Source: Prosapia bicincta
Lineage: Eukaryota; Arthropoda; Insecta; Hemiptera; Cercopidae
Direction: 5' to 3'
Assembly: GCA_036971475.1 (NCBI GenBank)
Contig: JBAIZL010000006.1
Coordinates: 95,599,265-95,663,264 of the forward strand
DNA: 64,000 bases
The notes below the pieces were generated by a model, which was not told where the DNA came from, did not search any database, and saw only the letters and a program-made list of their open reading frames with translations. This document shows positions 10,806-23,366 of this stretch, one piece after another (within the stretch, counting starts at the first letter, position 1; every line of letters begins with the position of its first letter). The translations under genes were made by a program, and so were the position numbers.

Positions 10806-12221
10806 ATACTTCAGGAGACATGGCTCAACTTTATTTTTGATTTTATTAGTTCTTTTAGACTTAATAAAATAACTTCACTTCTTTTGTTAAGTAGTCGGTG
10901 TTTTTATGCATGAATGAGATTTATAGACACAAACCAGATGGTTTGTAGCAGTTTTTCTTTTTGTTTTAGTTAAAGTAATCAACTGCTGTGTGTGTGTTAG
11001 TTTGTTACCATTTGTTCATGTCCTGTTTGATTCTAAATATTAAATCACATTTAAGGTAAAGTTGGTATAACCCATGAGTAAGCGAGTCTTTTGTTATTAT
11101 TATGTTCTGATTTATGCGATTTTTAGTGTAGTTTTAAAGTCCAATGGTTGCCTCTAATAAGTGTATGGTAAAGGACATCTATAATGTCTAATGCGTAAAC
11201 TTTATTCGCAACTTACAATTAGGCTACTTTACATTGACAAAAATTAATTCTTCCTCGACATATTGGGGAAATACAAAATATTTTAAAACATAAAATGCAA
11301 AAATTATGTATAGTTATAGTATAAAACAAATACTGTTTAATCATATTATTGATAGCATACTTCAGAATCGGTATTAACTTACTAGCACACCTTGAGGAGT
11401 AATTCGGATACTATCAACTGTTATAGTATAGTCAAAAGCCTTCTGTCGTAATTAGTTTTTAAAGAAATGTTCTTGAATTGTAAGTTCAAAATTGTTGTTA
11501 TAACAAAAAAACGTTGTTCTACAATTTGAGATTTATAATCCCCATACATTTTTAAATTACAGTACTTATGAAGAGATTTAAGATATAGCCTAATGTTAAG
11601 TTATAATTTATCCTTGACTGGTCCTGAGTTGGGTGTTTTTATTACAGTACAAACTAATTAACTGAGCAAATTATAAGGTATGTACACAAATGTTCGTCAA
11701 GTAAAAATATTGCATTTTCAATATCGAGGTGTCAAAAGCTTATTATACAGTTTGCTTTACAAATTGCCCAGTTATGATTACAGTTTTCTGATTATTGTGA
11801 AAATTATTATTTTTCATTATTGTCTTCTGATCTCTAATTTAGAATGATATAGATGTAATTCAATAATAATTTTATTTTAAAATATTTTTATTTATTAAAT
11901 AAAGGTGAACTAAGGTCTACCTAATAAAATGTTATCATTTCATATCTGACACTGTATACATATTTTGTTAAATTAATTTCCTCAATGTTTAATGCTTATT
12001 TACATGAAAAATTTTAACCAATTTTTTTCCTTTCTACTAAAAAATACTACATCTCAATCAACTGAATATTTAGTCAGATGTTTGTAACCTAAGCACAATA
12101 AACAATGTCTGTAGATTAACAAAATTTGGAAATGGTTTAGTTTAAACATAACTATTTTAGTTTCCATAAGTTAACTTGCAAGACCAAAAACTAATTTTTT
12201 AAATAAATAATTCAAACTTAC
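10806..12221. other. Intron 1 of the carrier gene, no feature recognised
   Basis: AT-rich intronic sequence with no exon-like block, transposon motif or RNA gene recognised. The GTAAGT donor of exon 1 lies at its right end. Confidence 0.45.
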
Positions 12222-12268
12222 CCTCCAGCTACTAAATGAATCACTGTGTCTCTTGGAGACTGTGCCAT
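12222..12268 (-). CDS. SLC25A36: SLC25A33/36-type mitochondrial carrier, first coding exon
   Basis: A 47-nt coding exon begins at ATG (12268-12266) and reads MAQSPRDTVIHLVAGG before a GTAAGT donor at 12221-12216. Start peptides of this form (a short polar leader, DT-x-x-HL, AGG) are usual for SLC25A33/36/Rim2 proteins, which have no cleavable presequence. Phase 2 joins exon 2 at 7354. No in-frame upstream ATG is seen before the ACGATATAG stop context. Upstream (to the right), about 12590-12680 is less AT-rich than its surroundings and could hold the promoter or 5' UTR, but no core element can be named. Confidence 0.88.
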
Positions 12269-14455
12269 TTCAAAAAACGATATAGCCTATATTTTACCAA
12301 AATAACACTTTTCATAAATACATGAAAATTAATTCACGAAATAACTTTTTAGATTACCCGGCAAAAAGACGAAGTAAACATTGTAATCCAACCAACACTG
12401 TGTATTGACATAAGTTTAAAGAGAAATGGGTATTGCTCGTTCACATTATCAACCACTTCTACACTTAAAGATAAGGCAAACTTAAAAGATAAGCAATATA
12501 ATTTTAATTAACACGTGACGGTAGAACTTCTTTGCCTGTTTTAATCTACGACGCAATTTCAGTGTACTCACTGTAGCAAACCAATAAACAATTACACTCC
12601 AAACCGCTCCGACCGTGGTCTCGCATTGCACTGTGGGTCTGTTTCATCACACATGTAAACAAGACGTCGTAAACAGGAATATTTTCAGTTTTCGTTAACA
12701 GAGTTCTCTGTATACATTTGGTTTTAATAAATGAACTTAAAATATAACAGTTTTTGAACACATAACTTATCTTAGTATTGAATGTTTCTTTAAAAAAAAA
12801 GAAATAATATGAAATGGCTAAAAGGGAGGGAAAAATTAATTCGTAGATTTTATTCTTCACGATGGTTGCCGAAACTCAAAATTATTATTAAACAAATTAA
12901 AGACTTACCAAATTATATAAGTTCAGCAAGTTGTTGATTATTTTAACAATACCAGAAATGAATTGTAAGAAATGAATTGTTTTCTACAATTACTTCTTGT
13001 CCAGAAAAGAATGTATTTATTTAGTGCTTTACTCTTTTCCTCATCTACTGTCAGTATTTCTATATTACAAACATGTGTTTGTTTTTTTCCTGTAAATTGC
13101 AGCTAATATTCTATATGACTATTAACGTTTCACAATTCCTAACATACTATCTGAAACTGTGGAAATGTATTTATCAGTAACTAATTTGTTATTTTTTAGT
13201 TTCTATAAGCCCACTTTTATGTTATGAGTTTACTGAAACTTTAGGCTGTTGGCTAAACTTGTTTTACACAGGAAATATTTCTCATTTAGGAGATTCTAAT
13301 TAAGTTAAGTACTTCTGAGTTCAATAATTACAAAACAATATCTTGATTACATACAAATATTTACAGTTTTGTACCAAGAAATCATTACTTTATAGAATAA
13401 AATACATAAAATACTGTATGTAGACCTATAAATATGGGTCATTTTTTAATAAAAGAATAAATAAACAATTATGAAATACGATTTGAACTCTTCTAAAATT
13501 TACTTGTTGAAAAACTAAGTTTAATTTGCTCATTAAGATGTTAGTTTACTTCTTCCTTAATAAAATATTAATTTCTTAATCGTATAAGTAAATTTATTTT
13601 AATTTGTCTCCTGTGATATTTAAAACTTGTATCTTTAAATCCTAATTTTTTCCCAATTACTTGTGTAATTTTAACGTTTTTTTTTTTTTTTTTTTATTAT
13701 TCTGTAAATAACTTTGCCCTTATTTTAGCCCATTGAGAAACTGATCTTGGTTTTGTTAGTTTCTATAAACATTCCATTTCTGTTAGTATGTTAACTTTTC
13801 TTAAACATTTCTTCGCAATCAATAATTTATTATCAGATCTAGAGACATTTTGAGTAGCATGTACCGGTTTTATCCGAAGTTTGGACTCCCAGCTTTGTTT
13901 TAGAAATATTGACCTTATAAAGGCCTACCAGATTATTTATAGTACCAGATTTTTAAAATTTTACTAAGAACTGGAATATTAAGCGCATTCACAAAGAACC
14001 TATAAGTACAAAAAGTTTTATGTATTATATTTCCTAGAAAAGCCAGCTGATTTTATACTGAACTTATGTGTTTATGGTGGCTAGTATGCAGTAATAAGAC
14101 ACAATGGATAATACAGTTTTCCCCTAGTTAAGCTGTTCTTTATTGTGATAAGAGCTGTTTTCTCACTTTTACAAAGAAGTATTTTGTTTGGTATCCAGAA
14201 TGAAAGTACTAGGGATAAAGCTAACTGGGAAATTGCTTACCTGTTTTGAGGAGGCTCGATGGTAGGTTGTAACTCTTTGGGATTTAGCTGAAACCCATAA
14301 TCCAGCTGGAGATTAACATCGTATGACTAGGACAAGAAGCATTGTCAACTCTCTACTGCCCTGCAACTCTCTTAGTTGGAGGAAGCTGAAAAACCTCTGT
14401 GAGGACTCTGTTTCACAAAACCAAAGTATGGAAACCTTCCCTAAGAGGTTATGCA
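12269..14455. other. Upstream region of the carrier gene, otherwise unassigned
   Basis: Holds the presumed 5' UTR and promoter of the carrier (minus strand, just right of 12268) and a 19-base poly-T run at about 13677-13695. The stretch 14160-14450 is less AT-rich than its surroundings and could be an old transposon scrap, but no frame is open or recognisable. No gene is supported. Confidence 0.4.
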
Positions 14456-15103
14456 TTTTGTAGTCCATCACTTTTGGTGAAACTTAATTAATCACTTTAA
14501 CATTAGTTTATGACTATCCGAACTTTAAATTTTGTAAATTTGTAAAAACTTACTGAGACAGAACGTTTTTGATCTTCATCAGTGTTTTCTGCTTGGAGTT
14601 GTTGACACAACAGCTTGAAAACAAAACACCACATCAACAACATAGATAAACTACAAGCAAAAGGTGTATACAAATTAAACTGTAATAAGTGCAACAAATT
14701 CTACATTGTGGATATAGGTGGCAGCTTCAAACAAAGAGTCGAGGAACACAAACAGAACACCAACTCAGCATTTTACAATCACATAAAAGAAACAGGACAC
14801 AAATACCCAGACATTTACCATAACCTAAATACCTTACACATCAGCAAAAAAGGACCACATCTCAACACACTAGAACAATATGAAATTTACAAACACACAA
14901 AGTACAAAAATATTAAATGAACAAACCCGATATAAATCACACATACTATTCGATAATATCGAAAACCTGGCTTTAAAATCATCACCGTTTAACCTAACAA
15001 CCTCAGGCAGAAGACACTGATGAGATCGCCACGGAGCGATTGAAAATGTTTTGTCTCAGTAAGTTTTTACAAGTTTACAAAATTTAAAGTTCGGACTTCC
15101 TAT
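14456..15103 (+). mobile_element. PLE family D with GIY-YIG endonuclease ORF and inverted pLTRs
   Basis: A plus-strand frame (14615-14920) codes KGVYKLNCNKCNKFYIVDIG, then SFKQRVEEH and HIKETGH. This is the GIY-YIG fold with the CX2C and distal H residues typical of PLE endonucleases; the usual YIGQTGR is altered to YIVDIGG, and the C-terminal end shifts frame after 14920. The RT domain is missing. Inverted arms lie at 14480-14605 and 15005-15103. The left end has the tail TTTGTAGTCCATCAC. The right arm holds CTGATGA-GATCGC-loop-GCGATT-GAAA (15017-15044), in this copy without the extra base seen elsewhere. Confidence 0.85.
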
Positions 15104-16280
15104 AAGAGTTTAGAAGAATTTTAAAGTGAATTCTAGAAAGCAGTATCCAATTACATAAAAATATTTACATCTATATTTTGTTAATTAATAAAATACTTTT
15201 TACTCATCCACTCAAGTTCAAATACGTTTTTTTTTTAACTTGTAGTGGATGCCATTTTATGCTAATACAGTTTTTTCCCAATATTAATTCATTCATTAAA
15301 TTCAAATAATTAATTTTAGTTTCATATGATGGGGGAAAATTGATGGGGAAAACTTTCCACAAAGAAACAAGGTATGCAGTAGCCTATAGTTATTTCCTCC
15401 CATTTGGCTTGAATTAAGTGATAACACATGATTTCATAAAACAGCTGATTTTATGTTATAGATTATGTGGTAGAACAACTGTTTAACGCATTGGCTATGT
15501 TATTTAAATTATATTAATTGTAATTATTTAATAAAAAGTAACTAAAGTAAATATTTGTCACTGTTGACCTAAGTAGCAATTGACTTTAAAATATTTTTGT
15601 TGATATTACTTGTTTTATACTTACTAAAACACTATTTTAATTTCTCTAAGACTAATAAATTTATTAATCACAGAAACAACAAAATAAACTAATAATCAAA
15701 TTTAAAAAGTAGAATGAATGAATCCTAAAAAAGATGATTATGTAAATATGTAGGCTACAAGTAATCCTCTAGTACAATATTTACCTAGTTTTTAAAACAG
15801 TGTTTTTTCTAGAAGCTTGTGAAAAAGCTGTACAAACTTATACATGAGGCCTACGCATGTGAAAACAAATAAGGACTGTAAAATAAATAACGTTTTCTTA
15901 GAATGAAAGGTAAACTAGCTTTTCTAAATCTTTCATTATTTAATGTCATTAATGTTGAATGCAGTAAAAATTACAACCGCGGAAAAGAAATTTGATACAC
16001 TTACCAAAGATATCCTTTCAAGGTCGGTACTTGGATTGCCGCAACATGGTCAGTATGAACTTGTTTTAATAGTCTGGTTCCGGTACCAGTATCTTCAGAG
16101 GAATTTTCCTATTCTTTTCCGTGTTCCAAAGTTTAACACAATATCTTTTATAGTAAATTATCACTGGTGTTTATAACAACTGATCGGGACTGTTTCTTTA
16201 ATATTTAATCACTTCTAAAATTCCCCCAAATGTTCATATTTTAAATAACTTTTGAACTGTTCGCAAATTTCTGTTATATG
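15104..16280. other. AT-rich sequence, no gene recognised
   Basis: No exon, RNA gene or transposon motif recognised. The 77-codon plus frame at 15943-16176 has no family feature and is treated as chance. Confidence 0.4.
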
Positions 16281-16470
16281 ATGATTTTACTACGGTCAGC
16301 CTGAAATTTATTTTCCTACTGCTAGTCTGACAATGATTTTACTACTGCTAGCCTGACAATGATTTTACTACTGCTAGTCTGACAATGATTTTCCTACTGC
16401 TAGTTTGACAATGATTTTACTACTGCTAGCCTGACAATGATTTTACTACTGCTAGCCTGACAATGATTTC
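16281..16470. repeat. 26-bp minisatellite, about 7 copies
   Basis: The word CTGCTAG recurs exactly every 26 bp at 16319, 16345, 16371, 16397, 16423 and 16449, within a unit of form ACTACTGCTAGCCTGACAATG plus ATTTT. A degenerate first copy begins near 16287 (ACGGTCAGCCTG). Units are contiguous, so this is a tandem repeat and not a spacer array. Confidence 0.9.
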
Positions 16471-17134
16471 CTCTATAATTTCATTATTTCAAATATTCTT
16501 TTCTAGACACTACAGCGCCATAATGGCACTGGTCATTCGTTAAAGGGCTTTCTTGAATACTCCTCGTTCACGATTTAATCCTCTTTAACAATCCAAGATT
16601 AAACTAAGCTTCTTCGGTTTAATTATTACCGAAGCAATTAGTAACTCCCCACTACCTCAAACCTCACATTTTCTTGTAGTGATAGAGAAATCTTTTGCAG
16701 CCACATGATTCTTTAGTATATTAAATATTTGACCTTCCAGGCTTGTTTTAATAGCTCTAGCATCTTTTCAGTTTCCAAGAGCCTATGGCAACAAATTTAA
16801 TTAATACTCTTAATTATTAAAACAAATAATATGTATTAAATCTCTTCACTTGAGAAATCTTCTTTATTTAGATTCTCTGATTTTCTGAATTTTGTAGTCC
16901 ATTACGTTCGGTGTCTCTGATTTTGCAAATGAATACCAGCAACATTGGAATACATTCTGGTTGTATGTGAGAAGATTATTTCAGTCATTCTGATGACAGG
17001 TTTATCATGCAAAAACAATAGATTAGTCCTATAACAATATCAGAGATATTTTCCCTCGTTACTCTATGCTTTATTTATGTAATTTGGTTGGATGTTTTAT
17101 AAATAAAGCTGAAATCCTGTTTACATTTTTATAA

Positions 17135-17458
17135 TTCAATACAAAATACACAAATACTTCAAACTACACCCTACACACATACTCAACACCCAATTACATT
17201 ATAACTCACTCATACTTTTAGATGTCATAACTCCTAATCATCACCAAATATACCCACTCCCCCACCATAATATCCTCCCCCACCCTAATCTACGAAAACT
17301 TTGAGATCAGTTACGGTCTGAATTGAAATTGGGACACATCTCCTGAAAAGGCCATCCTCAACAATATAAATAAGTGTTACTATAGGCAAGTTGTAAAATA
17401 TTTATAAACGTTTTAGTGAAAAATAGTAGCTCACGTGAAGATGGATTCAACTAATATT
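17135..17458 (+). mobile_element. PLE family C, 3' coding end plus pLTR and tail
   Basis: The A/C-rich plus strand from 17135 to about 17290 matches the reverse complement of 50230-50140, the end of the family C endonuclease ORF (TSNYTLHTYSTPNYI-like reading). It is followed by the GAGATCAGTTACGGTCTGA block, the AAGTGTTACTATAGGCAAG pLTR word and the tail GCTCACGTGAAGATGG. It ends where the family D element begins, so one insertion interrupted or abutted the other. Confidence 0.7.
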
Positions 17459-18385
17459 AAAATTAATCACTTTAACAATAGTTGATGACTCTCCGAACTT
17501 TAAATATTGTAAATTTTTTTAAAACTTACTGAGACAGAATGTTTTTGATAGCTATGTGGCGATCTTCATCAGTGTCTTCTGCTTGGAGATGTCGGGTCTA
17601 GCGCTGACGGTTTTAAAGACAGGTTTTTGATAGTACCAAAGAGTATGTGTGATTTGTATTGTGTTTGTTTAATATGTTTGTACTTTGTGTTTTTTTTGTG
17701 CTGTAAATTTCATACTGTTCTAGTGTGTTGAGATATGGTCTTTTTTTGTTGATGTGTAGGATTTCTAGGTTATGGTAAATGACTGTGTATTTGTGTCCTG
17801 TTTCTTTTATGTGGTTGTAAAATGCTGAGTTGGTGTTCTGTTTGTGCTCCTCGACTCTTTGTTTAAAGCTGCGACCTGTTTGTCCAATGTAGAATTTTTT
17901 ACATTTGTCTCAATTTAGTTTCTATATGCTTGGTGCTTGTAGTTTATCTTTATTGTTGGTGCCATGTTGTATTTTGTATTGTAACTTGTTATTAGCTTTG
18001 TATGCTGTTTTGTATTCTTTTTTTTTTTTAAATTTGCAGACTATTTTATTTGTTGTTTTGTTTAGGTACCTATGTATGGTAATGTGATGTATTTGTTTTC
18101 CCTGTCTGTAGTGTTAATTTTAGTGTTTTTTTGTATTTTGTACCATATTTGTCTATTATTGTGGTGTTGTATCCATTTGTGTATGCTAAATATTTAATTG
18201 TGTCTACACTGCTTGATCCGACATCTCCAAGCAGAAGACACTGAAGAAGATCACCACATAGCGATCGAAAACGTTCTGTCTCAGTAAGTTTTAACAAATT
18301 TAGAAAATTTAAAATTTGAATAGTCATAAACTATTGTTAAAGTGATTAATTAAGATTCACTGAATGTAATGGACTACAAAATTTA
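17459..18385 (-). mobile_element. PLE family D copy with linker and GIY-YIG remnants, inverted pLTRs
   Basis: The minus strand from about 18220 to 17610 carries a decayed PLE ORF. It has TNGYNTTIIDKYGTKYKK (the NGY linker that follows RT in PLEs), then after stops and frameshifts KFYIGQTGRSFKQRVEEH and HIKETGHKY (GIY-YIG core). Inverted arms lie at 17459-17590 and 18225-18350; the tail GGACTACAAAATT is at the right end. The arms carry the CTGATGA/CTGAAGA stem-loop motif. Compared with 14456-15103 this copy keeps more linker and a better YIGQTGR but has more stops. Confidence 0.82.
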
Positions 18386-18389
18386 ATAG

Positions 18390-19139
18390 TATTAAAATCC
18401 ATGCAAATAGGCATAGCTTTACAAAATTGAGTATTGCATATTCTTTGGGACTTCATTTTCAGCAGTAGTTATTTATTTCTAATGATAGACGGACTATTTA
18501 TTTTATTATATAACGAAGTTTTTAAAATGAATACTAAACATAACCTTTTTGCAATTCAGAGGATAATGGTGGCTTTACTTAAATCAGTAAATTTCTTTAT
18601 CTGGGTATATCTTCTTTTGTCACAAAAGGGCAAATCCCTACTTACTTGTTGAATATTCAAATGATGATAACAAGTTTGTTTTAATGTATAAGATAGTTTG
18701 ACTAACAAGGGAAAGATCTGTTAGGGAATTTATTACTTTGCATGAAAGAGATACTGAGCTATTTACCTTAGCTAGAGGTTTGTAATCAGGAACAAGAGGG
18801 AGATTTTTCCAAAGTTACAGACTACTTGTAAAGCCGTTGTACACCCACTTCTTCCAGAGATAATGAACTATATTAGAGGCCTGTTGGATTTCTTCTCTCT
18901 TACATTAGGCAACTATTTGTTTATCTAAAGAAAGGGAAAAGCACAAATAATTGAAGTGTGATTGAAATGATATTGAAGGATGATAGACTGAACGTCCTAG
19001 ACATATTCAGATTCAATCACTCACTTTTAAATATTTATAAATTTAGTGTATAAGCAGTAAGTTAACTTGTTTGACTTCCTGATTGTTTGTTATTAAAGTA
19101 AATTAATTTTGAAACTCATATAAATATATACATTAATTA

Positions 19140-19140
<1 letters not shown>
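18390..19140. other. AT-rich sequence, no gene recognised
   Basis: No exon or transposon signature recognised. The stretch 18700-18960 is somewhat less AT-rich and could be an old coding scrap, but I cannot identify it in any frame. Confidence 0.35.
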
Positions 19141-19205
<65 letters not shown>

Positions 19206-19683
19206 TAATATATTACTATTGTAAGTAATTTTATCCACCATTAAGTGCAATATTTTACCTTGAGTGATGAGGCACCTTTCGGTCACTTGACCATTGTCGA
19301 ATCACTGATATTTTTCTGATATCACATATATATATAATATGTTTTCTTGTTTAATAATTTAAAGCAACATAGGTTATTCAAATACAAGAATATTATTTAT
19401 TTATATTCAAAGCTTTTCGTTGGTAAACAGAATCAACATCATCAGAAATAAATAATTATTCATTCCTGATGATGTTGGTACTGTTTACCAACAAAAAGCT
19501 TTGAATATAAATAAATAATATTCTTGTATTTGAGTAACCTATGTTGTTTTAATATATATATATACACCAGAAAAATATCAGTGATTCGACAATGGTCAAG
19601 TGACCGAAAGGTGCCTCATCCCTCAAGGTAAAATTATTGCACTTAATGGTGGATAAAATTACTTACAATAGCAATATATTAAC

Positions 19684-19775
<92 letters not shown>
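19141..19775. mobile_element. Long palindrome with hammerhead-like tips, flanked by (AT)n
   Basis: About 19201-19455 is the inverse of about 19456-19685, and both ends run into long (AT)n tracts (19142-19200 and 19686-19771). The arms share GGCACCTTTCGGTCACTTGACC and the TTGGTAAACAG word. At the centre, plus-strand CTGATGA-T-GTTGGTA-loop-TACCAAC-AAAA lies at 19466-19496, with the opposite-strand partner GAAAAGC in the left arm. The layout matches the PLE foldbacks, and (AT)n is a plausible target. No coding sequence remains. Confidence 0.7.
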
Positions 19776-19779
<4 letters not shown>

Positions 19780-21334
19780 TTAAAATATTTAAAAAAAAAT
19801 TATTAACATTTCTTGAATTGATACTTTTATATAATTTTAATACAGGGCCGTAGCCCCAGAATTAGCAGTGGCAGAGCTCTTGTCATTAGAAAGTACTTAA
19901 GCTATGGAATTCTACTCTTAGGGGTGGGGGTCCCCCCCCTGGGAAAAATTAGAAAATTAAATTCTTAGACGGCACATTTAATCTAAGCTGGCACTGCAAA
20001 ATTAGAGGAAATTTGTTTCTGTGTAGAGTCAGAACGCCTCGCTCTGTATATAGTTAGGTTAAGCCTATTACATAACACATTTTATTTCAATTTTCTACCA
20101 AGAAAACACAAAAACTGTAATTGTGGTGTTATAGAAACCTTATAGAATATACGTTTGGGCCTTAAATTACGCAATTAACCTATTTATCTTAAGACTCTAT
20201 ATCTTAACTTCTTCTATCTTAAATTTTTATTATTATTAACAAGTTAAGTGCCACTTCTACTTAAAAACCAGTGGCTGAGTGTTGCTCTGTTCCACCAACA
20301 CTACATTCCTGGACTATTACTTATTCAATTCATCCACTATTATGAATTTTTAATTATTAACCTAAAACCAGTTGCATTAAATTTATTTGCAATTTTAATG
20401 TGGATAAAATATTTGTGTATGTGATGCTTTTTCTTAATAGACTGAACTGTAAAAAAAAATTAAAATGTTTTGTATTTTGTGAAACTCAGACACTAAACAT
20501 TTAGATGAAAATATTTATAGTTGTTTAAATACATCACTTTAAATGAACTTTAAAAAGGTTTTGTACCCTAAATATAATTAATTTGTTTTAAATATTTAAA
20601 AATTTACAAAAACTAATTTAAGTAAACTCTGAACATTAACTCTACTTTTATATTAGTATTATTAAATATTATTTCTCTTAGTATTCAAATTTTTGATTGT
20701 AGAAATCAACATTTATTTATCTGTTAGACTATTTACAACTTTTGTGTTTATGGATATACATAAATAAGTATAACTAATTAAATAAACTAGTTACTGCAAT
20801 GGATATGTTGAAATTTAGTAATATCTGGACTTACATAAACTTATAATTGAAATAAAGTATTTAGAAAATTATTGAAAGAAAATGTTATTGATTGCATTAT
20901 ACAATCATTATCAGTGTCTTCTTAAAAATATTTGCTCAAATAAGTTCTCCATTTTACTTTACTAAAATTGACTTTATAAAATTATAAGAACACGCAAGCA
21001 GAATATTACTAAGTTTCAACATAAAAGTTTCACAAACATTGTGGATAACATAATCTATAACGATTGAACTGGATATTGAACTACATTTTTGTGAGCAAAA
21101 ATAAAGACAATCTCGGTAATATATTTCCCTTGAGTTTCATAATATACAAAGGTAAGTTAATTATTATCTGCAATTTTGTTGTATTTTTGTTTATGTTGGT
21201 AGTACCATCGTTTTGCATTTGTGACGCATGCTTTTTTTATTTGTCATTATGTCTATGCATGTTTCAAACTACTAAGTTATTTCATTATTGCTGCCATGTT
21301 GTTAAGCATGGCTCCTTCGCTTTCTATTTGCACC
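19776..21334. other. AT-rich sequence with a possible transposon end at 19844
   Basis: CAGGGCCGTAGCCCC at 19844 has the look of a hAT-type terminal repeat (CAGnGGCGTAGC), but no matching opposite end or ORF was found, so it is only suggested. The rest shows no exon. The 112-codon plus frame at 21064-21402 is chance sequence whose last dozen codons run into the mariner remnant. Confidence 0.35.
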
Positions 21335-22277
21335 AAAGAATAACAACATTCAGTGATCCGGTTTTTGTGGTCAGAAGGTGTATCAGGGCTGAAATTCATT
21401 GAAGACTTTAGATACAGTACAAGAAAAGTGTTTTTCAACAACCTATTGTCTACAAATGGATTGAAAAATTCAAAAATGGTCGCACAATGAAGGAGCCGGA
21501 CGATCGCTTTCCCAGCACAAATCAGGAAAACATTGAGCGTTTATGTGAAATGGTTCTCTTACACGAGTAACTATTGAGAAAGTGGCACATCGTCTGGAAA
21601 TGAATCACTGTCCTGCCTATGGAATCATCTATAACAGACTTGGTTTTTATAAAGTTTCTGCAAGATGGGTCCCAAAACAACTCAGTTGCATAAACAAACA
21701 CGCTTGGACATTTGCCAAAGCTTTTTTGGATCGCTATGGTAATGAACGGGACAGCTAAACAGAATCATTACAAGCCGGATCCATCATTACTAGCCGGAGA
21801 GTAAACGACAGAGTATGGAATAGAAACATCCAAATTCGATGTGCAATAAAAAGTCCAACACCCAACTGTCCGCAGGAAAACTTATGCTCACGGTTTTTCT
21901 GGAACTCAGAAGGTCCAGTACTAGAACATTTTGAGGAAAGGGGCACAACAATAAACATTGTATGTTACAGTGAGAGGCTTACTGATAAGATGAAGCTTGC
22001 AATTCAATGCAAACGGCGAGGATTGTTGTTAGAAGGTGTTGTGTTGTTGCACGCCAAATCCCGTCCATATACTGCTGAAACGCTACAGAAACTCAATTTT
22101 GAAGTACTGAATCATCCCCCATATAGTCTTGATCTTTCCCCTTCTAACTATCACTTGTTTGGTCTACCCAAAGAAGCATTAAAAGAAGCTGAACTGGCTT
22201 GCAGTTCAACTGAAAAACTTTTTTATGAGAGCATCAGGAATCTTGTACAACGATGGACCAAGTGTGTTAAAAAGTGA
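21335..22277 (+). pseudogene. Mariner (Tc1/mariner, SETMAR-like) transposase pseudogene
   Basis: Reading across frameshifts and stops, the plus strand gives RCIRAEIH at the N-terminal helix-turn-helix, WIEKFKNGRT, RWVPKQL, then SAGKLMLT-like and GTTIN strings. The last open part (21990-22277) has RRGLLLEGVVLLHAKSRPYT and HPPYSLDLSPSNYHLFG. That corresponds to the second catalytic Asp region (DNARPH in active copies, here altered) and the PPYSPDLAPSD block with the third acidic residue. At least six stops or frameshifts interrupt it, so it is inactive. TIRs were not identified with confidence. Confidence 0.88.
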
Positions 22278-22392
22278 GGGGACTATGTCGTAAAATTATG
22301 TACATATAAATAAGTTTCCTGTAAGAGTTACTCAAATATTCCAAAATAATAATTATTGTTTTTTTGTACTTTTCTATATCTGTATCTGCATA

Positions 22393-22393
<1 letters not shown>

Positions 22394-22456
<63 letters not shown>
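22394..22456. repeat. Poly-A run joined to (AT)n
   Basis: About 40 A residues run directly into an (AT)n tract. It lies 120 bp after the mariner remnant. A poly-A followed by AT repeats can mark the 3' end of a retroposed copy, but nothing recognisable precedes it. Confidence 0.8.
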
Positions 22457-22459
<3 letters not shown>

Positions 22460-22469
22460 TGTTTTATAT

Positions 22470-22615
22470 GTATTTGTAAAATCCAAATAATAGGAAATAC
22501 AATTTAAGATTACATTGTGACACTCCTTCTCAAGCATTTCATTGCTGATTTTCAAAAATTGGTTTATTTCCATCATCAGGCGGTTTAAAGATAAATTAGT
22601 TCCTGTAACATTTGC
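22470..22615 (-). repeat. Possible decayed solo pLTR
   Basis: On the minus strand CCTGATGA-T-GGAAATAAACC is followed by AATTTTTGAAAATC, a loose version of the recurrent CTGATGA / GAAA stem-loop. There is no partner arm and no TSD. The assignment rests on motif form only. Confidence 0.3.
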
Positions 22616-23077
22616 ACATAATAATATAACTAGACTCCCAAATCAACGACTTTTTTTGTTCAATTAATATTGATTTAAGTGTAAACATAAATACAAAAGT
22701 GTTATTTTTAGGAAAGTGTATATTTTTAATGGTAATATATTTCTGTAATATCTAGTGTAGGTATTATTTTCCTTATTCATTCTTACCAATCAATCTCACA
22801 TCTGTGTTTATTTTATATTGTGTTGTTTATTTTAAATTATACTTCTTATTGTTAAACATTCAAATGTTTGTTAAAATATTTTGCTCATGAGTAATTCTTG
22901 GGGATCACTCGTGGTTGTTAATATGATTGCAATAAGGTTTTCACTTTGCACATCTTGTCTTGGTTTCAGCCTAGATAATCATTGTAATCTACTAAACCAC
23001 CTATAGTACGTAATAAGCAATGATACACAATATTTGTAAGAATTTTAAGTTTAATTGTTTTAAATACACCATACATT

Positions 23078-23366
23078 TTGCAGCTTTTGGGTTTTACATC
23101 TTGAGGTTTCTATTTGATATTTGTTTATTAATTCATTTGAGGAAAACATTACTTACTGATGTTTTCAGCAGAAGCCTTTTTCCATTTGGTCATTGCATTG
23201 TTCAGTGCTGTGAGTTACAGACAAGATTGTTGACTCGGTAAGAACACAAACCGTCTTGTCCATAACTCACATCATTGTACAACGCTCTGATCAAGTATGA
23301 AAGGCGTCTACTGAAACCATCAGTAAGTAGTGTTTCTTTTTCGACATGTAAATTAATACGCCAAAT
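23078..23366. mobile_element. PLE-like foldback, family B
   Basis: The left end has the tail-like TTTTACATCTTGAGGTTTC. Arms pair through ACATTACTTACTGATG against CATCAGTAAGTAGTG and TTTTCAGCAGAAGCC against GGCGTCTACTGAAA. The centre has inverted GTGAGTTACAGACAAGA and TCTTGTCCATAACTCAC. Several frames cross it on both strands by chance because it is palindromic. Confidence 0.65.

Noticed and set aside
16281..16470. Regularly spaced repeats that could suggest a CRISPR array.
   Set aside because: The whole 26-bp unit repeats without variable spacers and the context is eukaryotic, so it is a minisatellite.
19844..20290. A hAT transposon beginning at CAGGGCCGTAGCC.
   Set aside because: No matching inverted end, 8-bp TSD or transposase frame was found; kept only as a hint in the regional note.
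21064..21402. A 112-codon plus frame with hydrophobic stretches, membrane-protein-like.
   Set aside because: The hydrophobic part is T-rich noise; its last residues belong to the mariner N-terminus, so it is not an independent gene.
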